From positions 1 to 26,049 of the IMG/VR virus record IMGVR_UViG_3300007735_000542: DNA of 26,049 nucleotides; one strand, written 5' to 3'. The DNA is from a virus. Below, in pieces: positions 15,554 through 22,992 of the stretch. Below the pieces are notes generated by a model. It was not told where the DNA came from. It worked only from the letters and a program-made list of their open reading frames with translations, and made no database searches. Position 1 is the first letter of the stretch, and each line of letters starts with the position of its first letter. The translations under genes and the position numbers were made by a program.

Positions 15554-16063
15554 ATGGGTGCAATTCAACGTCTGTATCAGGCAACGGAAGCGGCGCAGGA
15601 ACTTGAGTCGATGCTGCTGGAGGCGCAAGGTGACATCACCGAACTTGAGGGCCAGTTCGACATCCTGACGCGACAAAGTGGAAGTTTATCTTCCTGCATT
15701 GATGACGTGCTTTCGCTGGTCCGCGACATCGAGGCCAGGGCCGAGGCGCGCGAGGCCGAGGCGAAGCGCTTGAAGGAACGGGCCGCGCGTGACGAGAAGG
15801 TTGCCGCGTGGATGAAGGCGCAGGTGCTGCGCGTCATGCAGGCCGAGGGCATGAAGAAGATCGAAACCGAGCGGTGGCGAGCGACCGTTGCAATGCCGGG
15901 AGGCAAGGCTGCGCTCGAAATCGTGGACGAGGTTCCCGAAGAATTCACGACCACCGTGACGAAAATCATCCCGGACAATGAGAGAATCCGCGCCGCGTTG
16001 GAAACTGGCACGCTGCCGTTTGCTCGGATCGTGCCGAAGGAACCCTATCTCAAGGTGTCGTAA
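15554..16063 (+). CDS. Gp157-family (Siphovirus Gp157) coiled-coil protein
   Basis: The product is 169 residues from ATG 15554 with AAAGGA upstream. Residues about 5-100 are a long coiled coil (ATEAAQELESMLLEAQGDI, then ARAEAREAEAKRLKERAA), followed by a small domain with the family's typical order: WMKAQVLRVMQAEGMKKIET, then VDEVPEEF and IPDNERIRAALETG. The family is usually found next to phage recombination genes; a link to phage resistance was reported for the founding member, but its molecular role is not settled. The stop overlaps the next ATG as TAATG. Confidence 0.85.
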   Translation: MGAIQRLYQATEAAQELESMLLEAQGDITELEGQFDILTRQSGSLSSCIDDVLSLVRDIEARAEAREAEAKRLKERAARDEKVAAWMKAQVLRVMQAEGMKKIETERWRATVAMPGGKAALEIVDEVPEEFTTTVTKIIPDNERIRAALETGTLPFARIVPKEPYLKVS

Positions 16064-16371
16064 TGTTCTCACACGAATACGCAATCGCAGGTGTCCGCGT
16101 AGCTCTCGCCCAGCGTGGATTCGACTGGCCCGAGAAGGGCGTCAAGGATAAGGATTCAGTAACCGCGCGCCTGCTCGCGTTCGACGCGCTGCGGAATCTC
16201 ACAGGTTTGTCGCCTACTGCAATCGCCCGAGCGGTGAACTCAACCGCATCGAATGCGAAGGCGATGGGAGCGCGATGCGAGCGGTGCTATCGCACGATGG
16301 AGGACCGCGCGGAGTGGGTGCAGTTGGTTCGCGCTTGCATCCAACAGGAAATTGAGCGATGCGCTACTTGA
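16063..16371 (+). CDS. Putative helix-turn-helix protein, 102 aa
   Basis: ATG 16063 shares its A with the previous TAA. Residues about 44-72 (LRNLTGLSPTAIARAVNSTA) look like a helix-turn-helix. A helical C-terminus with four cysteines follows (ARCERCYRTMEDRAEWVQL), which could bind metal. The last 13 nt overlap dcm. Function unknown; a regulator of the dcm/replication genes is possible. Confidence 0.6.
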   Translation: MFSHEYAIAGVRVALAQRGFDWPEKGVKDKDSVTARLLAFDALRNLTGLSPTAIARAVNSTASNAKAMGARCERCYRTMEDRAEWVQLVRACIQQEIERCAT

Positions 16372-17810
16372 GCGTGTGCAGCGGCATTGAAGCTGCAACA
16401 GTCGCGTGGCATCCGCTCGGATGGACGCCAGTTGCATTCAGCGAGATCGAACCGTTCCCGAGCGCGGTTCTCGCGCATCACTATCCCAATGTGCCGAACT
16501 ACGGCGATATGACCAAATTTGAGGAGTGGCCGCTTGAACCAGGAACAGTTGACCTTCTCGTGGGCGGAACGCCATGCCAGTCATTCTCCGTCGCCGGACT
16601 CCGCAAAGGAATCAGCGACCCACGCGGCGGACTCATGCTTACCTATCTTGAGATCGCTCGGCGTTTCCGGCCTAGATGGATTGTGTGGGAAAATGTTCCC
16701 GGTGTGCTGTCATCGCGAGGAGGACGGGACTTTGGTTCCCTCCTCGGAGGGTTGGAGGAACTCGGGTATGGGTGGGCCTACCGGGTCTTGGACGCTCAAT
16801 GGTGCAGAACACACGGGCATCCACGCGCCGTGCCGCAGCGCCGGCGACGTGTGTTCGTTGTCGGATGTCTTGGAGACTGGAAGCGTGCCGCAGCGGTTCT
16901 CTTTGAGCGCGAAAGCGTGCAGCGGGATTCTTCGACGCGCCGAACGACGAGGCAAGGCGTTGCCGCCGATGCTGAAGCAGGCGCTGGAGCAGGCTGCTAT
17001 TGGGACGGCAGCGACATCGCCAACACCCTGACGCGCAAGGGTTGCGATGACCGGATGCCGGACAAAGATCGGCTGTTCGCGGTGTTGCAGCCAGTCGCCG
17101 GAACGCTTGGCAATCGCGGCTTGCGGTCGCATACCGAGCTTGACGGGCATGGGGCGTATGTGCCTGTCCCGTTCACGAAGTCCAAGCGCGCGCAGTCCAC
17201 GACCGATGACGAGACATGGGTGGACGGCAAGGTCAACCCGACGCTGTCGCTGTTCGATCAGGGCGATACGCGGGCGACGACGGTGGCGGTGGCGTTCGCT
17301 CAAAACCAACTCGGAGAAGTTCGCACGGGCGACGTGAGCGGCACGATCAACACGAACAGCAACGCCAGCGGACGGAACACGCCGATGGCGGCGGTGGTGA
17401 ATATGCAAGGCAGTAAGTCGAACGCCTGCGTATCAACTGACGGCAGTTCGTTCACGCTCAACGCGATGCACGGGCATGACGTTCATGCGGTGGCGCACGC
17501 TGTCGACGTCTACAACCAAACCATCGACGGCGACTGCGCCGCCACGCTTACGGAAGCCTGCGGCGGAACTAACACTAGTGGGCCGAAGGTGATGGCTCAT
17601 ACCATGACCGTCCGCCGCCTCACGCCGCGAGAGTGCGAGCGGCTCCAGGGCTTCCCGGATGACTACACGGCGATCCCGTGGCGAAAGAAGCCTGCCGACG
17701 AATGCCCGGACGGCCCGCGATACAAGGCGCTCGGGAACAGCATGGCCGTGAACTGCATGGCGTGGATAGGCGAAAGAATCGCAGCGGTAGACTCTTGCCA
17801 TGACATCTGA
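16359..17810 (+). CDS. dcm: Phage DNA (cytosine-5) methyltransferase, Dcm type
   Basis: A 483-residue enzyme that transfers a methyl group from AdoMet to C5 of cytosine in a specific site. Motif I is SVCSGIEAATVAW (5-17). Motif IV is GGTPCQSFSVAG, with catalytic Cys73. Motif VI is ENV at 111-113, and motif VIII is PQRRRRVFVVG (159-169). A variable glycine- and serine-rich target-recognition region spans about 190-415. Motifs IX and X are RRLTPRECERLQGFPDDY and KALGNSMAVNCMAWIG near the C-terminus. No partner restriction enzyme is nearby, so it most likely shields phage DNA from host restriction. A second frame through the catalytic half (16534-17031) also looks coding. Confidence 0.93.
   Translation: MRYLSVCSGIEAATVAWHPLGWTPVAFSEIEPFPSAVLAHHYPNVPNYGDMTKFEEWPLEPGTVDLLVGGTPCQSFSVAGLRKGISDPRGGLMLTYLEIARRFRPRWIVWENVPGVLSSRGGRDFGSLLGGLEELGYGWAYRVLDAQWCRTHGHPRAVPQRRRRVFVVGCLGDWKRAAAVLFERESVQRDSSTRRTTRQGVAADAEAGAGAGCYWDGSDIANTLTRKGCDDRMPDKDRLFAVLQPVAGTLGNRGLRSHTELDGHGAYVPVPFTKSKRAQSTTDDETWVDGKVNPTLSLFDQGDTRATTVAVAFAQNQLGEVRTGDVSGTINTNSNASGRNTPMAAVVNMQGSKSNACVSTDGSSFTLNAMHGHDVHAVAHAVDVYNQTIDGDCAATLTEACGGTNTSGPKVMAHTMTVRRLTPRECERLQGFPDDYTAIPWRKKPADECPDGPRYKALGNSMAVNCMAWIGERIAAVDSCHDI
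16534..17031 (+). CDS. Overprinted gene inside dcm, 165 aa
   Basis: This frame is shifted +1 relative to dcm. A GAGGAG site (16521-16526) lies 7 nt before TTG 16534; TTG 16519 is a poorer upstream start. The protein begins NQEQLTFSWAERHASHSPSP, has a cysteine-bearing middle (LCGKMFPVCCHREEDGTL, then SEGWRNSGMGGPTGSWTLN), and ends with CSLSDVLETGSVPQRFSLSA and GILRRAERRGKALPPMLKQA. From memory, I recognise this N-terminus and the C-terminal block as recurring in phage proteins usually called hypothetical or attached to Dcm. Most of its codons end in G or C. The bases coding for the Dcm catalytic PCQ motif therefore probably encode two proteins. Function unknown. Confidence 0.7.
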   Translation: MNQEQLTFSWAERHASHSPSPDSAKESATHAADSCLPILRSLGVSGLDGLCGKMFPVCCHREEDGTLVPSSEGWRNSGMGGPTGSWTLNGAEHTGIHAPCRSAGDVCSLSDVLETGSVPQRFSLSAKACSGILRRAERRGKALPPMLKQALEQAAIGTAATSPTP

Positions 17811-18009
17811 ACAGCGCCGGGACATCTACGACCGCCTGCTGCTGCATGCGACGATGGCAGAGGATTCAATCCAGCGCAGGCAGCGGGCGATGGCCGAATA
17901 CACGCTGGCGCACTACGAATCTGCGTTGTTCAGGGAAGCTGCACGGGAGATCGAAAGTTTGAGGACCCAGGTGCGGGCCTTGCAATCTCGGCAGAACTCG
18001 TCACAATAA
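17800..18009 (+). CDS. Small helical protein, 69 aa
   Basis: ATG 17800 overlaps the end of dcm by 11 nt. The product is helical with a probable coiled coil near the C-terminus (LFREAAREIESLRTQVRALQ). No membrane segment or family match recognised. Its position suggests an accessory of the dcm/replication cluster. Confidence 0.55.
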   Translation: MTSEQRRDIYDRLLLHATMAEDSIQRRQRAMAEYTLAHYESALFREAAREIESLRTQVRALQSRQNSSQ

Positions 18010-18020
18010 GCGAAACGGCC

Positions 18021-18073
18021 CGCCATGTGGTGGCGAGCCGCTTCTAACCGTAACCGCGCTGATAGAAAGCGCA
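18021..18073 (+). other. Paired hairpins in the 75-nt gap before the replication gene
   Basis: CGCCA-TGTGG-TGGCG (18021-18035), extendable by GGC/GCC across a mismatch, and GCGCT-7 nt-AGCGC (18057-18073) are the only structures in this gap. Neither has a T-run. They could be leader structures that act on the GTG-start gene that follows. Confidence 0.35.
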
Positions 18074-18084
18074 GGAGGCTTCGA

Positions 18085-18855
18085 GTGATTGTACAAACCG
18101 AGAGCGGCGCGATGGGATTCATGCCGTTCTATTACCAGCGTTTCGCGTGGTCTACGCGAGGGTGGCCCGCCGAAGCCGCGCTCGCATATCTCTATCTCCT
18201 CTGCGAGCAGTACAGCAACGGCGGGCTGAACGCTGATCCGCAAGTGCTGGAGGAGATCGCACCGGGAACGGTCGCGCATTGGGATCGCATCAAGCGGAAG
18301 TTCATCCTGTGCGCGGACGGGATGCTGCGGAACCCACGTTGCGAGGAGATCCGGGTGAAGAGCCTTGCGGCAGGCGACCGTAAGCGGCAGCAGGCTCGCA
18401 ATGCAGCGGCAATGCGGTGGCATAGCGGACGCAATGCTGGCGCAATGCGGAACGATGCCATCGAAAACGAAAGCGAAAGCGAAAGCGAGATCGAAATCGA
18501 TAGCGAAAGCAAAGTCACAGATACGCTCAACGGCTCCGCCGTCGAGCCAGTTTCAGTTCAGGCTGAAAGCAGGCAGAGGCGATTGGCGATGCCGGCTGGT
18601 GCGCTTGATCGCCTGTGGATGATGTTTCCGCGCAAGGTCGGCAAGAAGAAGGCGATGCTTCTTCTCGACAAGGCGATACGCGAATATGCCGACGAGTGGG
18701 AACTTGACGCCCTGGATGACGCCGTTGAGGTCATGCGCGAGCGTATCCACGCATTCGCTCAAGCCTCGCGCACGACCGACCCGAAGTTCATTCCGCATCC
18801 TGCGACCTGGTTATCGCAGGGCCGTTACCTTGACCCAATGGAGACACGACGATGA
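18085..18855 (+). CDS. DUF1376-like replication protein (putative initiator/helicase loader)
   Basis: GTG 18085 is chosen because AGGAGG (18073-18078) lies 6 nt before it; the frame upstream has no ribosome-binding site. The product is 256 residues. The N-terminal domain (MPFYYQRFAWSTRGWPAEA, AYLYLLCEQYSNGGL, RIKRKFILCADGMLRNPRCE) fits DUF1376/YdaU-type phage replication proteins. A disordered acidic linker (ENESESESEIEIDSES) follows. The C-terminal part (LWMMFPRKVGKKKAMLLLDK, then PKFIPHPATWLSQGRYLDP) resembles the tail of phage O-like and helicase-loader proteins. No helicase is nearby, so it probably recruits the host replicative helicase. That role is inferred. Confidence 0.75.
   Translation: MIVQTESGAMGFMPFYYQRFAWSTRGWPAEAALAYLYLLCEQYSNGGLNADPQVLEEIAPGTVAHWDRIKRKFILCADGMLRNPRCEEIRVKSLAAGDRKRQQARNAAAMRWHSGRNAGAMRNDAIENESESESEIEIDSESKVTDTLNGSAVEPVSVQAESRQRRLAMPAGALDRLWMMFPRKVGKKKAMLLLDKAIREYADEWELDALDDAVEVMRERIHAFAQASRTTDPKFIPHPATWLSQGRYLDPMETRR
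18463..18510 (+). repeat. Imperfect hexanucleotide repeat coding an ES-rich linker
   Basis: Eight hexamers derived from GAAAGC run in frame, three of them identical in a row (18469-18486) and a fourth exact copy at the end. They encode alternating acidic and serine/isoleucine residues between the two domains of the replication protein. The length could vary by slippage without breaking the frame. Confidence 0.85.
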
Positions 18856-19064
18856 CAGATACACAACCAAAATCCGATGACTGCCGAACGGCAGTCGAAC
18901 TGGCCTTGTGGAGGGCGTTGCAGATCGCACGCGAGGAACGCGACGAGGCGAGGCGGTGGTGTTGCGAATTGTGGGCCGGCGATGTCAAGCCAAAGAACAC
19001 CAAGATGAGCGCAGCGGATTATGCCGATTCGCTTTCTTGGGACTGCTTCAAGGAGAAGCCATGA
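18852..19064 (+). CDS. Hypothetical 70-aa protein
   Basis: ATG 18852 overlaps the previous TGA as ATGA. A helical middle (VELALWRALQIAREERDEAR) is followed by RWCCELWAGDVKPKN and an aromatic C-terminus. Not recognised. Its stop overlaps the next ATG in the same way, so it is part of a coupled run. Confidence 0.6.
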   Translation: MTDTQPKSDDCRTAVELALWRALQIAREERDEARRWCCELWAGDVKPKNTKMSAADYADSLSWDCFKEKP

Positions 19065-19519
19065 ACGTGCGACCTGAACGGAACGGATGGCGTGACGAGG
19101 CGATCAGTCGCCGGCATCGCACCTGGGGCTGGAACTGCCCTGCCGTCGATCTTGATTTCGTGATGTGCGAATACAACCACGGTAAGCCGTGCGCTTTGGT
19201 CGAATACAAGCACTGCAAGGTCACATCAATCGACCTCCAGCACCCGACCTATCGCGCTTTGGCAGCATTGGCGAATGGCTATGCGCCGAAACCGTTGCCG
19301 GCATTCGTCGCAATCTACGATTCCAATACCTGGGCGTTCAAGGTTGTGTGCATGAACGATGCTGCACGCGAACAGTTTGGAGATCGTGATGGAACCGTGA
19401 TGAGCGAAATGGATTTCGTTCTCGCGCTATACACCATGCGAAAACTGGTGCTCACCAGTCGTGATGCCGAACTGCTGGGAACCCTGAACGATTCAACGGA
19501 GTGGTTCAATGATGATTGA
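19061..19519 (+). CDS. Small PD-(D/E)XK-type nuclease-like protein
   Basis: The product is 152 residues from ATG 19061 (ATGA overlap). RRHRTWGWNCPAVDLDFVMC followed by EYNHGKPCALVEYKHCK gives a D-n-ExK arrangement (Asp30 or Asp32, Glu48, Lys50), the active-site signature of the PD-(D/E)XK fold. VAIYDSNTWAFKVVCMN fits later core strands. Similar short proteins are common in phage early regions. It lacks an obvious DNA-binding domain. It may process DNA ends or branched DNA alongside RecT and RusA. Substrate is unknown. Confidence 0.65.
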   Translation: MNVRPERNGWRDEAISRRHRTWGWNCPAVDLDFVMCEYNHGKPCALVEYKHCKVTSIDLQHPTYRALAALANGYAPKPLPAFVAIYDSNTWAFKVVCMNDAAREQFGDRDGTVMSEMDFVLALYTMRKLVLTSRDAELLGTLNDSTEWFNDD

Positions 19520-19694
19520 TCCAACTGAAATGCGTGTCGGAAATGACGAATGGCGCAGGCAGATGAATGTCGCGTTCGATGTCGCACGCGGACCCGCACT
19601 CTCGGATTACGATGATTGGGAACGAGCTGCTCGCCGCGTTGCAGCCGCCAGAGGATTCAAGTGCTTCGACATTTTGGATGAGGAGGAACGGTGA
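19509..19694 (+). CDS. Hypothetical 61-aa protein
   Basis: Two adjacent ATGs (19509 and 19512) lie inside the end of the nuclease-like gene. The product is charged (EWRRQMNVAFDVARG, then DYDDWERAARRVAAARGF) with an acidic end DILDEEER. No family recognised. Stop overlaps the next start as GTGA. Confidence 0.55.
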   Translation: MMIDPTEMRVGNDEWRRQMNVAFDVARGPALSDYDDWERAARRVAAARGFKCFDILDEEER

Positions 19695-19957
19695 ACGACG
19701 CACTCATCAACGCCTTGCGATTGACGCCATCGAACGTGACCGATCAGATGTCTGATCCGACGCTTTTGGCTGCCGCAGCAGACGAGATCGAACGACTCAA
19801 TGGATTGTTGACCGCTGAAACAGCACGAGCAAATCAGGCAGAGGTTGACCGAGATACGGCGCAGCGGGAAGTCATTGCGGTCACAGCCCGGTTGGATGAT
19901 GTGAATGCAGAACTGGATCGCGTACTGTCGAAGATTCGCCGTGAGGATCGGAGATGA
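19691..19957 (+). CDS. Coiled-coil protein, 88 aa
   Basis: GTG 19691 overlaps the previous TGA. Residues about 25-85 are a strong coiled coil (LLAAAADEIERLNGLLTAET, then AVTARLDDVNAELDRVLSKI). Such small coiled-coil proteins are common in phage early operons and their roles are mostly unknown. Confidence 0.6.
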   Translation: MNDALINALRLTPSNVTDQMSDPTLLAAAADEIERLNGLLTAETARANQAEVDRDTAQREVIAVTARLDDVNAELDRVLSKIRREDRR

Positions 19958-20415
19958 GAACCGAAACAATCGAATCCATCCGACTGGCATTTCCAGGAAC
20001 GAAGTGGCTGAATGCCACAAACTCAAAACACCTTCCGGCGTCAGAACTTCTGTCCGAGTTCTCGCACGATGAAATCGTCGGCGGGTGCAAGAAACTGAAG
20101 GCGTCATTGAGTCGCACACACATTGATGCCGACGAACTTGCCAACGAAATCCGAAGAATCAAATCCCGAGCAACCGAACAGGCAAAGGCGTGGGAGTCTG
20201 GAATAAACCCGGAGGAAGTACGGCAGCAGCGCGAATCTGCGCGTGAGGTGATTTTGGCTGCGCCAAGGGAGGTGATTGCAGCTGCCGTGGGACGCGCCAG
20301 GTCCGTAGGCGCACTGGATGCCAACCCGCTGCCAGCCGACCGACACCGATGGTCTCCATTCGTAATCGGGATTGTGCTTGCCGCGATGCAGATGAACGAG
20401 GATGATGGTGCATAA
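19954..20415 (+). CDS. Hypothetical 153-aa protein
   Basis: ATG 19954 overlaps the previous TGA as ATGA. Mostly helical and charged: ETIESIRLAFPGTKWLNA, SRTHIDADELANEIRRIKSR, REVILAAPREVIAAAVGRAR. The C-terminus SPFVIGIVLAAMQMNEDDGA is mildly hydrophobic but too short for a confident membrane helix. No family recognised. It overlaps the next gene by 14 nt. Confidence 0.6.
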   Translation: MRTETIESIRLAFPGTKWLNATNSKHLPASELLSEFSHDEIVGGCKKLKASLSRTHIDADELANEIRRIKSRATEQAKAWESGINPEEVRQQRESAREVILAAPREVIAAAVGRARSVGALDANPLPADRHRWSPFVIGIVLAAMQMNEDDGA

Positions 20416-21214
20416 TTCATTCAAAATTGAGCCTCCGTTCTATGTGTCATTTAGTGGAGGTCGTACGTCTGGTTATATGCTTCGTCGGATCCTAGATGCG
20501 TGGGGAGGCGAACTTCCGGCCGGCGGTCATTGCCTATTTGCGAACACGGGTAGGGAACATGAGCGCACACTTGAGTTCGTTGAACGCATTGGACGAGAGT
20601 GGTGTCCGGTGACCTGGGTCGAATGGAGGCGCGATGGATTTGCGGAGGTGTCGCCTGGCGAGGCGAGCCGCAACGGAGAACCGTTCGCGGCGCTGATTCG
20701 GAAGAGGAAGTTCCTTCCGAACCCGATCGCCCGGTTTTGTACTAGCGACCTGAAGGTGATCCCGATGCGCCGATGGATGGAAAATCGTGGATACGCGGAG
20801 TTCACTACTGTGATCGGCTTGCGGGCCGACGAGCAGAGGCGTGTCGCCAAACTGCGTGGAGACCAGACGCGAGACATTGCGATGCCTCTCGCCGATGCGG
20901 GAGTGCATTCCGAGATGGTGAAAGAGTGGTGGCGGCAGGCTCCGTTCGACCTGCAACTACCCAACGGAGATGTCGCCTTCGGAAATTGCGATCTCTGCTT
21001 CCTCAAGAACCGAGCCGCAACCGACCGAGTCATGGAGGCCGAGCCCCAGCGCGCGCAGTGGTGGATCAATCTCGAAAACGAGATCGGTGGAACCTTCCGA
21101 AAGGATCGACCGCCATACGCCACCATCGTGCACCAAGTGACGATACAGGGCCGGCTGTTTCCGGAATCGGATGATCCGAATGACATCACAATTCCATGCG
21201 ACTGTACAGAATAG
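20402..21214 (+). CDS. PAPS-reductase-like PP-loop protein
   Basis: The product is 270 residues. VSFSGGRTSGYMLRRIL (PP-loop at about 18-24) is the ATP-pyrophosphatase motif of the PAPS reductase/DndC-like superfamily, which activates substrates by adenylation. Cysteines at 113 (RFCTSDLK), 196 and 199 (GNCDLCFLK), and 266 and 268 (IPCDCTE) could ligate an iron-sulfur cluster, as in related phage proteins. Lack of dnd-type partners argues against phosphorothioation by this locus. Proposed roles of phage members are sulfur metabolism or nucleic-acid modification, both unproven. Starts at ATG 20402 or 20405 inside the previous gene. Confidence 0.8.
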   Translation: MMVHNSFKIEPPFYVSFSGGRTSGYMLRRILDAWGGELPAGGHCLFANTGREHERTLEFVERIGREWCPVTWVEWRRDGFAEVSPGEASRNGEPFAALIRKRKFLPNPIARFCTSDLKVIPMRRWMENRGYAEFTTVIGLRADEQRRVAKLRGDQTRDIAMPLADAGVHSEMVKEWWRQAPFDLQLPNGDVAFGNCDLCFLKNRAATDRVMEAEPQRAQWWINLENEIGGTFRKDRPPYATIVHQVTIQGRLFPESDDPNDITIPCDCTE

Positions 21215-21271
21215 TTGTTCGTTGCAATGGCGTATTCACAGGTCGTCCGGCACTTGGTAGCGTGTACGCCG

Positions 21272-21523
21272 ATGACCCTGCCAAACGAACGATTCGCCGC
21301 GATTGCAAAGACCAGAAATCTGCTCGGCGCCATTGTGGATCCGAAGCGCACGCCTGGCGTTCCAAAGGCGATCCGCGAAGAAGCGAGCAAGTGCCTGAAG
21401 CACTACCCGACGCCGCTCGACATGGAAGAAGCGATTGCTGGACTGCGTTTGGCATCCGAGGTGTTCGCCGCCATTGAGCCGATTCGACGCAGGCCGAAAC
21501 GTCCCGGTGCTGGCCGTGATTGA
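21272..21523 (+). CDS. BPSL0761-like small protein, 83 aa
   Basis: MTLPNERFAAIAKTRNLLG followed by IREEASKCLKHYPTPLDME matches the pattern of the small proteobacterial/phage family labelled BPSL0761 (a PxER start and a LRHYPS-type block). That match selects ATG 21272. Earlier starts at 21215 (TTG) or 21227 (ATG) remain possible, since none has a good ribosome-binding site. Ends in basic RRPKRPGAGRD. Function unknown. Confidence 0.6.
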   Translation: MTLPNERFAAIAKTRNLLGAIVDPKRTPGVPKAIREEASKCLKHYPTPLDMEEAIAGLRLASEVFAAIEPIRRRPKRPGAGRD

Positions 21524-21538
21524 TAGGATGATCCAGCC

Positions 21539-21988
21539 ATGAAGGCGGCCACGCCACGGACGGCGTGTGCCATTGACCAGACGATCCGAGCATGGATGGA
21601 GGCTCTGATGCCAGATGTCCTGACAGTCATGGTTTCGCTTCCGGCTCGCGTTGTCAGTCCAAACAGCCGAGTACACTGGGCCGTTCGAGCGAAGGCCGTC
21701 AAGAAGCAACGCATCGAAGCCTGGGCATCGGCACAGGTTGCGATGGGCGAGGCCGGCGAAAATGGCGCATGGCGGGAGGCGACATGTCAGGTGCATTGGT
21801 ATGCGCGCGATGCACGAAGGCGCGACAAGGACAATGCGTTGGCAAGCTTGAAGGCAACGTTCGACGGTCTGGTTGATGCCGGACTGTTGCACGATGATTC
21901 TGCCCTGACGCATCTGCCGCTGGTGTTCATGGTCGACCCTAAAAACCCACGAATTGAATTGATCTTGAAGAGGTGGGACAAGCAATGA
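21539..21988 (+). CDS. rusA: RusA-like Holliday junction resolvase
   Basis: The product is 149 residues. The core is SLPARVVSPNSRVHW, then RRRDKDNALASLKATFDGLV, DAGLLHDDSALTHL and NPRIELILKRW. The acidic residues in RDKDN and LHDDS fit the metal-binding aspartates of RusA, a dimeric endonuclease that resolves four-way junctions. It probably acts after RecT-mediated recombination. AGGA precedes ATG 21539 at a slightly long distance; ATG 21608 would give a length closer to typical RusA (about 120-130 residues). Confidence 0.85.
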   Translation: MKAATPRTACAIDQTIRAWMEALMPDVLTVMVSLPARVVSPNSRVHWAVRAKAVKKQRIEAWASAQVAMGEAGENGAWREATCQVHWYARDARRRDKDNALASLKATFDGLVDAGLLHDDSALTHLPLVFMVDPKNPRIELILKRWDKQ

Positions 21989-22992
21989 CCAAGCGCAAGC
22001 CATCAAAGAAGGCCGCGCAAAAGGTCAATACTGGAGAAGTGCTTGTCATTGGGAAGCCAAAGTACGCCGCACGCGAACATGGATGGGCAGTCACGCATCA
22101 CACATCGAACATCCATGTCATCACGATTGATCGGAAATCGACGGCCAACTTCGAGCAGTGGATTTTGTTCATGGCAGACAATCACCATGACTCAAAGGCT
22201 GCCGATCACGACATGGAACGGCGGTTACTTGAACAGGCTTTGGAGCGCAATGCCATCGTGTGCGGTGTGGGCGACCAACTTGATTTGATGGGCGGCCAAG
22301 GCGATCGAAGGGCACATAAAGGCGGTTTACGCAGCAGTCTTCTTGCGGACAATTACTTTGACAAAGTGATCGAAGAAGCTGCGGATTTCTACGCGCCATA
22401 CGCCAGTTGCATGGCGGTGATGGCGACCGGAAATCACGAAAGTGCTTGGCTGCGCTACCACGAATCAAACCCTACCGAACACCTCGTCCGAGCCATCAAG
22501 GACCGGGCCGTAACCAAACTCGGTGCTGGCGGGTACGGTGGGTACATCCTGTTCCAGATCAAACTCGGCGGATCAAAACTTTCGTACTGCGTCCGTTACC
22601 AACATGGCACTGGCTCTGGCGCATCACCCATGAGTTTTGGAGTACTTGACACCAGACGTATGTACTCATGGCTTGAAGGCGTCGATTCCATCGTCATCAG
22701 CCACAACCACGCCAGCAATGTGGTCGGTATCGCGCGAGAGTTCCTAAACACGCACAACGGCGTTTACCGGGTCGATAAGCGGTACTGCGATCTGATCCGC
22801 GTCGGCACCACCAAGGATTCGTGGATCCATTCGCAGGGCGCAGGCGGCTGGGAGGTCGAGAAGGGATTCGGACCCAGCCCGTGCCGACAGAAATGGGTGC
22901 GCCTGTTCGTCAGGTGGGAGGCAACCAAGCGGTCAAATGGTCGGGCTAGTGGAGTCCCACGATTGTGCTGGGAGGTCATGGATGCCCAATGA
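21985..22992 (+). CDS. Calcineurin-like metallophosphoesterase
   Basis: The product is 335 residues from ATG 21985 (ATGA overlap with rusA); an in-frame GTG at 21973 is less likely. Motifs appear in the right order: FMADNHHD (65-69, in place of DxH), VGDQLDLM (Asp97), ATGNHES (150-152), YQHGTG (His207) and ISHNHAS (240-242). These ligate two metals in the phosphoesterase fold. Relatives cleave cyclic nucleotides, DNA ends or phosphoproteins, so the substrate cannot be told. The basic N-terminus (TKRKPSKKAAQK) may bind nucleic acid. Position after rusA suggests a role in DNA metabolism. Confidence 0.82.
   Translation: MTKRKPSKKAAQKVNTGEVLVIGKPKYAAREHGWAVTHHTSNIHVITIDRKSTANFEQWILFMADNHHDSKAADHDMERRLLEQALERNAIVCGVGDQLDLMGGQGDRRAHKGGLRSSLLADNYFDKVIEEAADFYAPYASCMAVMATGNHESAWLRYHESNPTEHLVRAIKDRAVTKLGAGGYGGYILFQIKLGGSKLSYCVRYQHGTGSGASPMSFGVLDTRRMYSWLEGVDSIVISHNHASNVVGIAREFLNTHNGVYRVDKRYCDLIRVGTTKDSWIHSQGAGGWEVEKGFGPSPCRQKWVRLFVRWEATKRSNGRASGVPRLCWEVMDAQ

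Noticed and set aside
20527-21390. 287-codon minus-strand frame
   Set aside because: Antisense to the PAPS-reductase-like gene, which has clear family motifs; the minus product has none.
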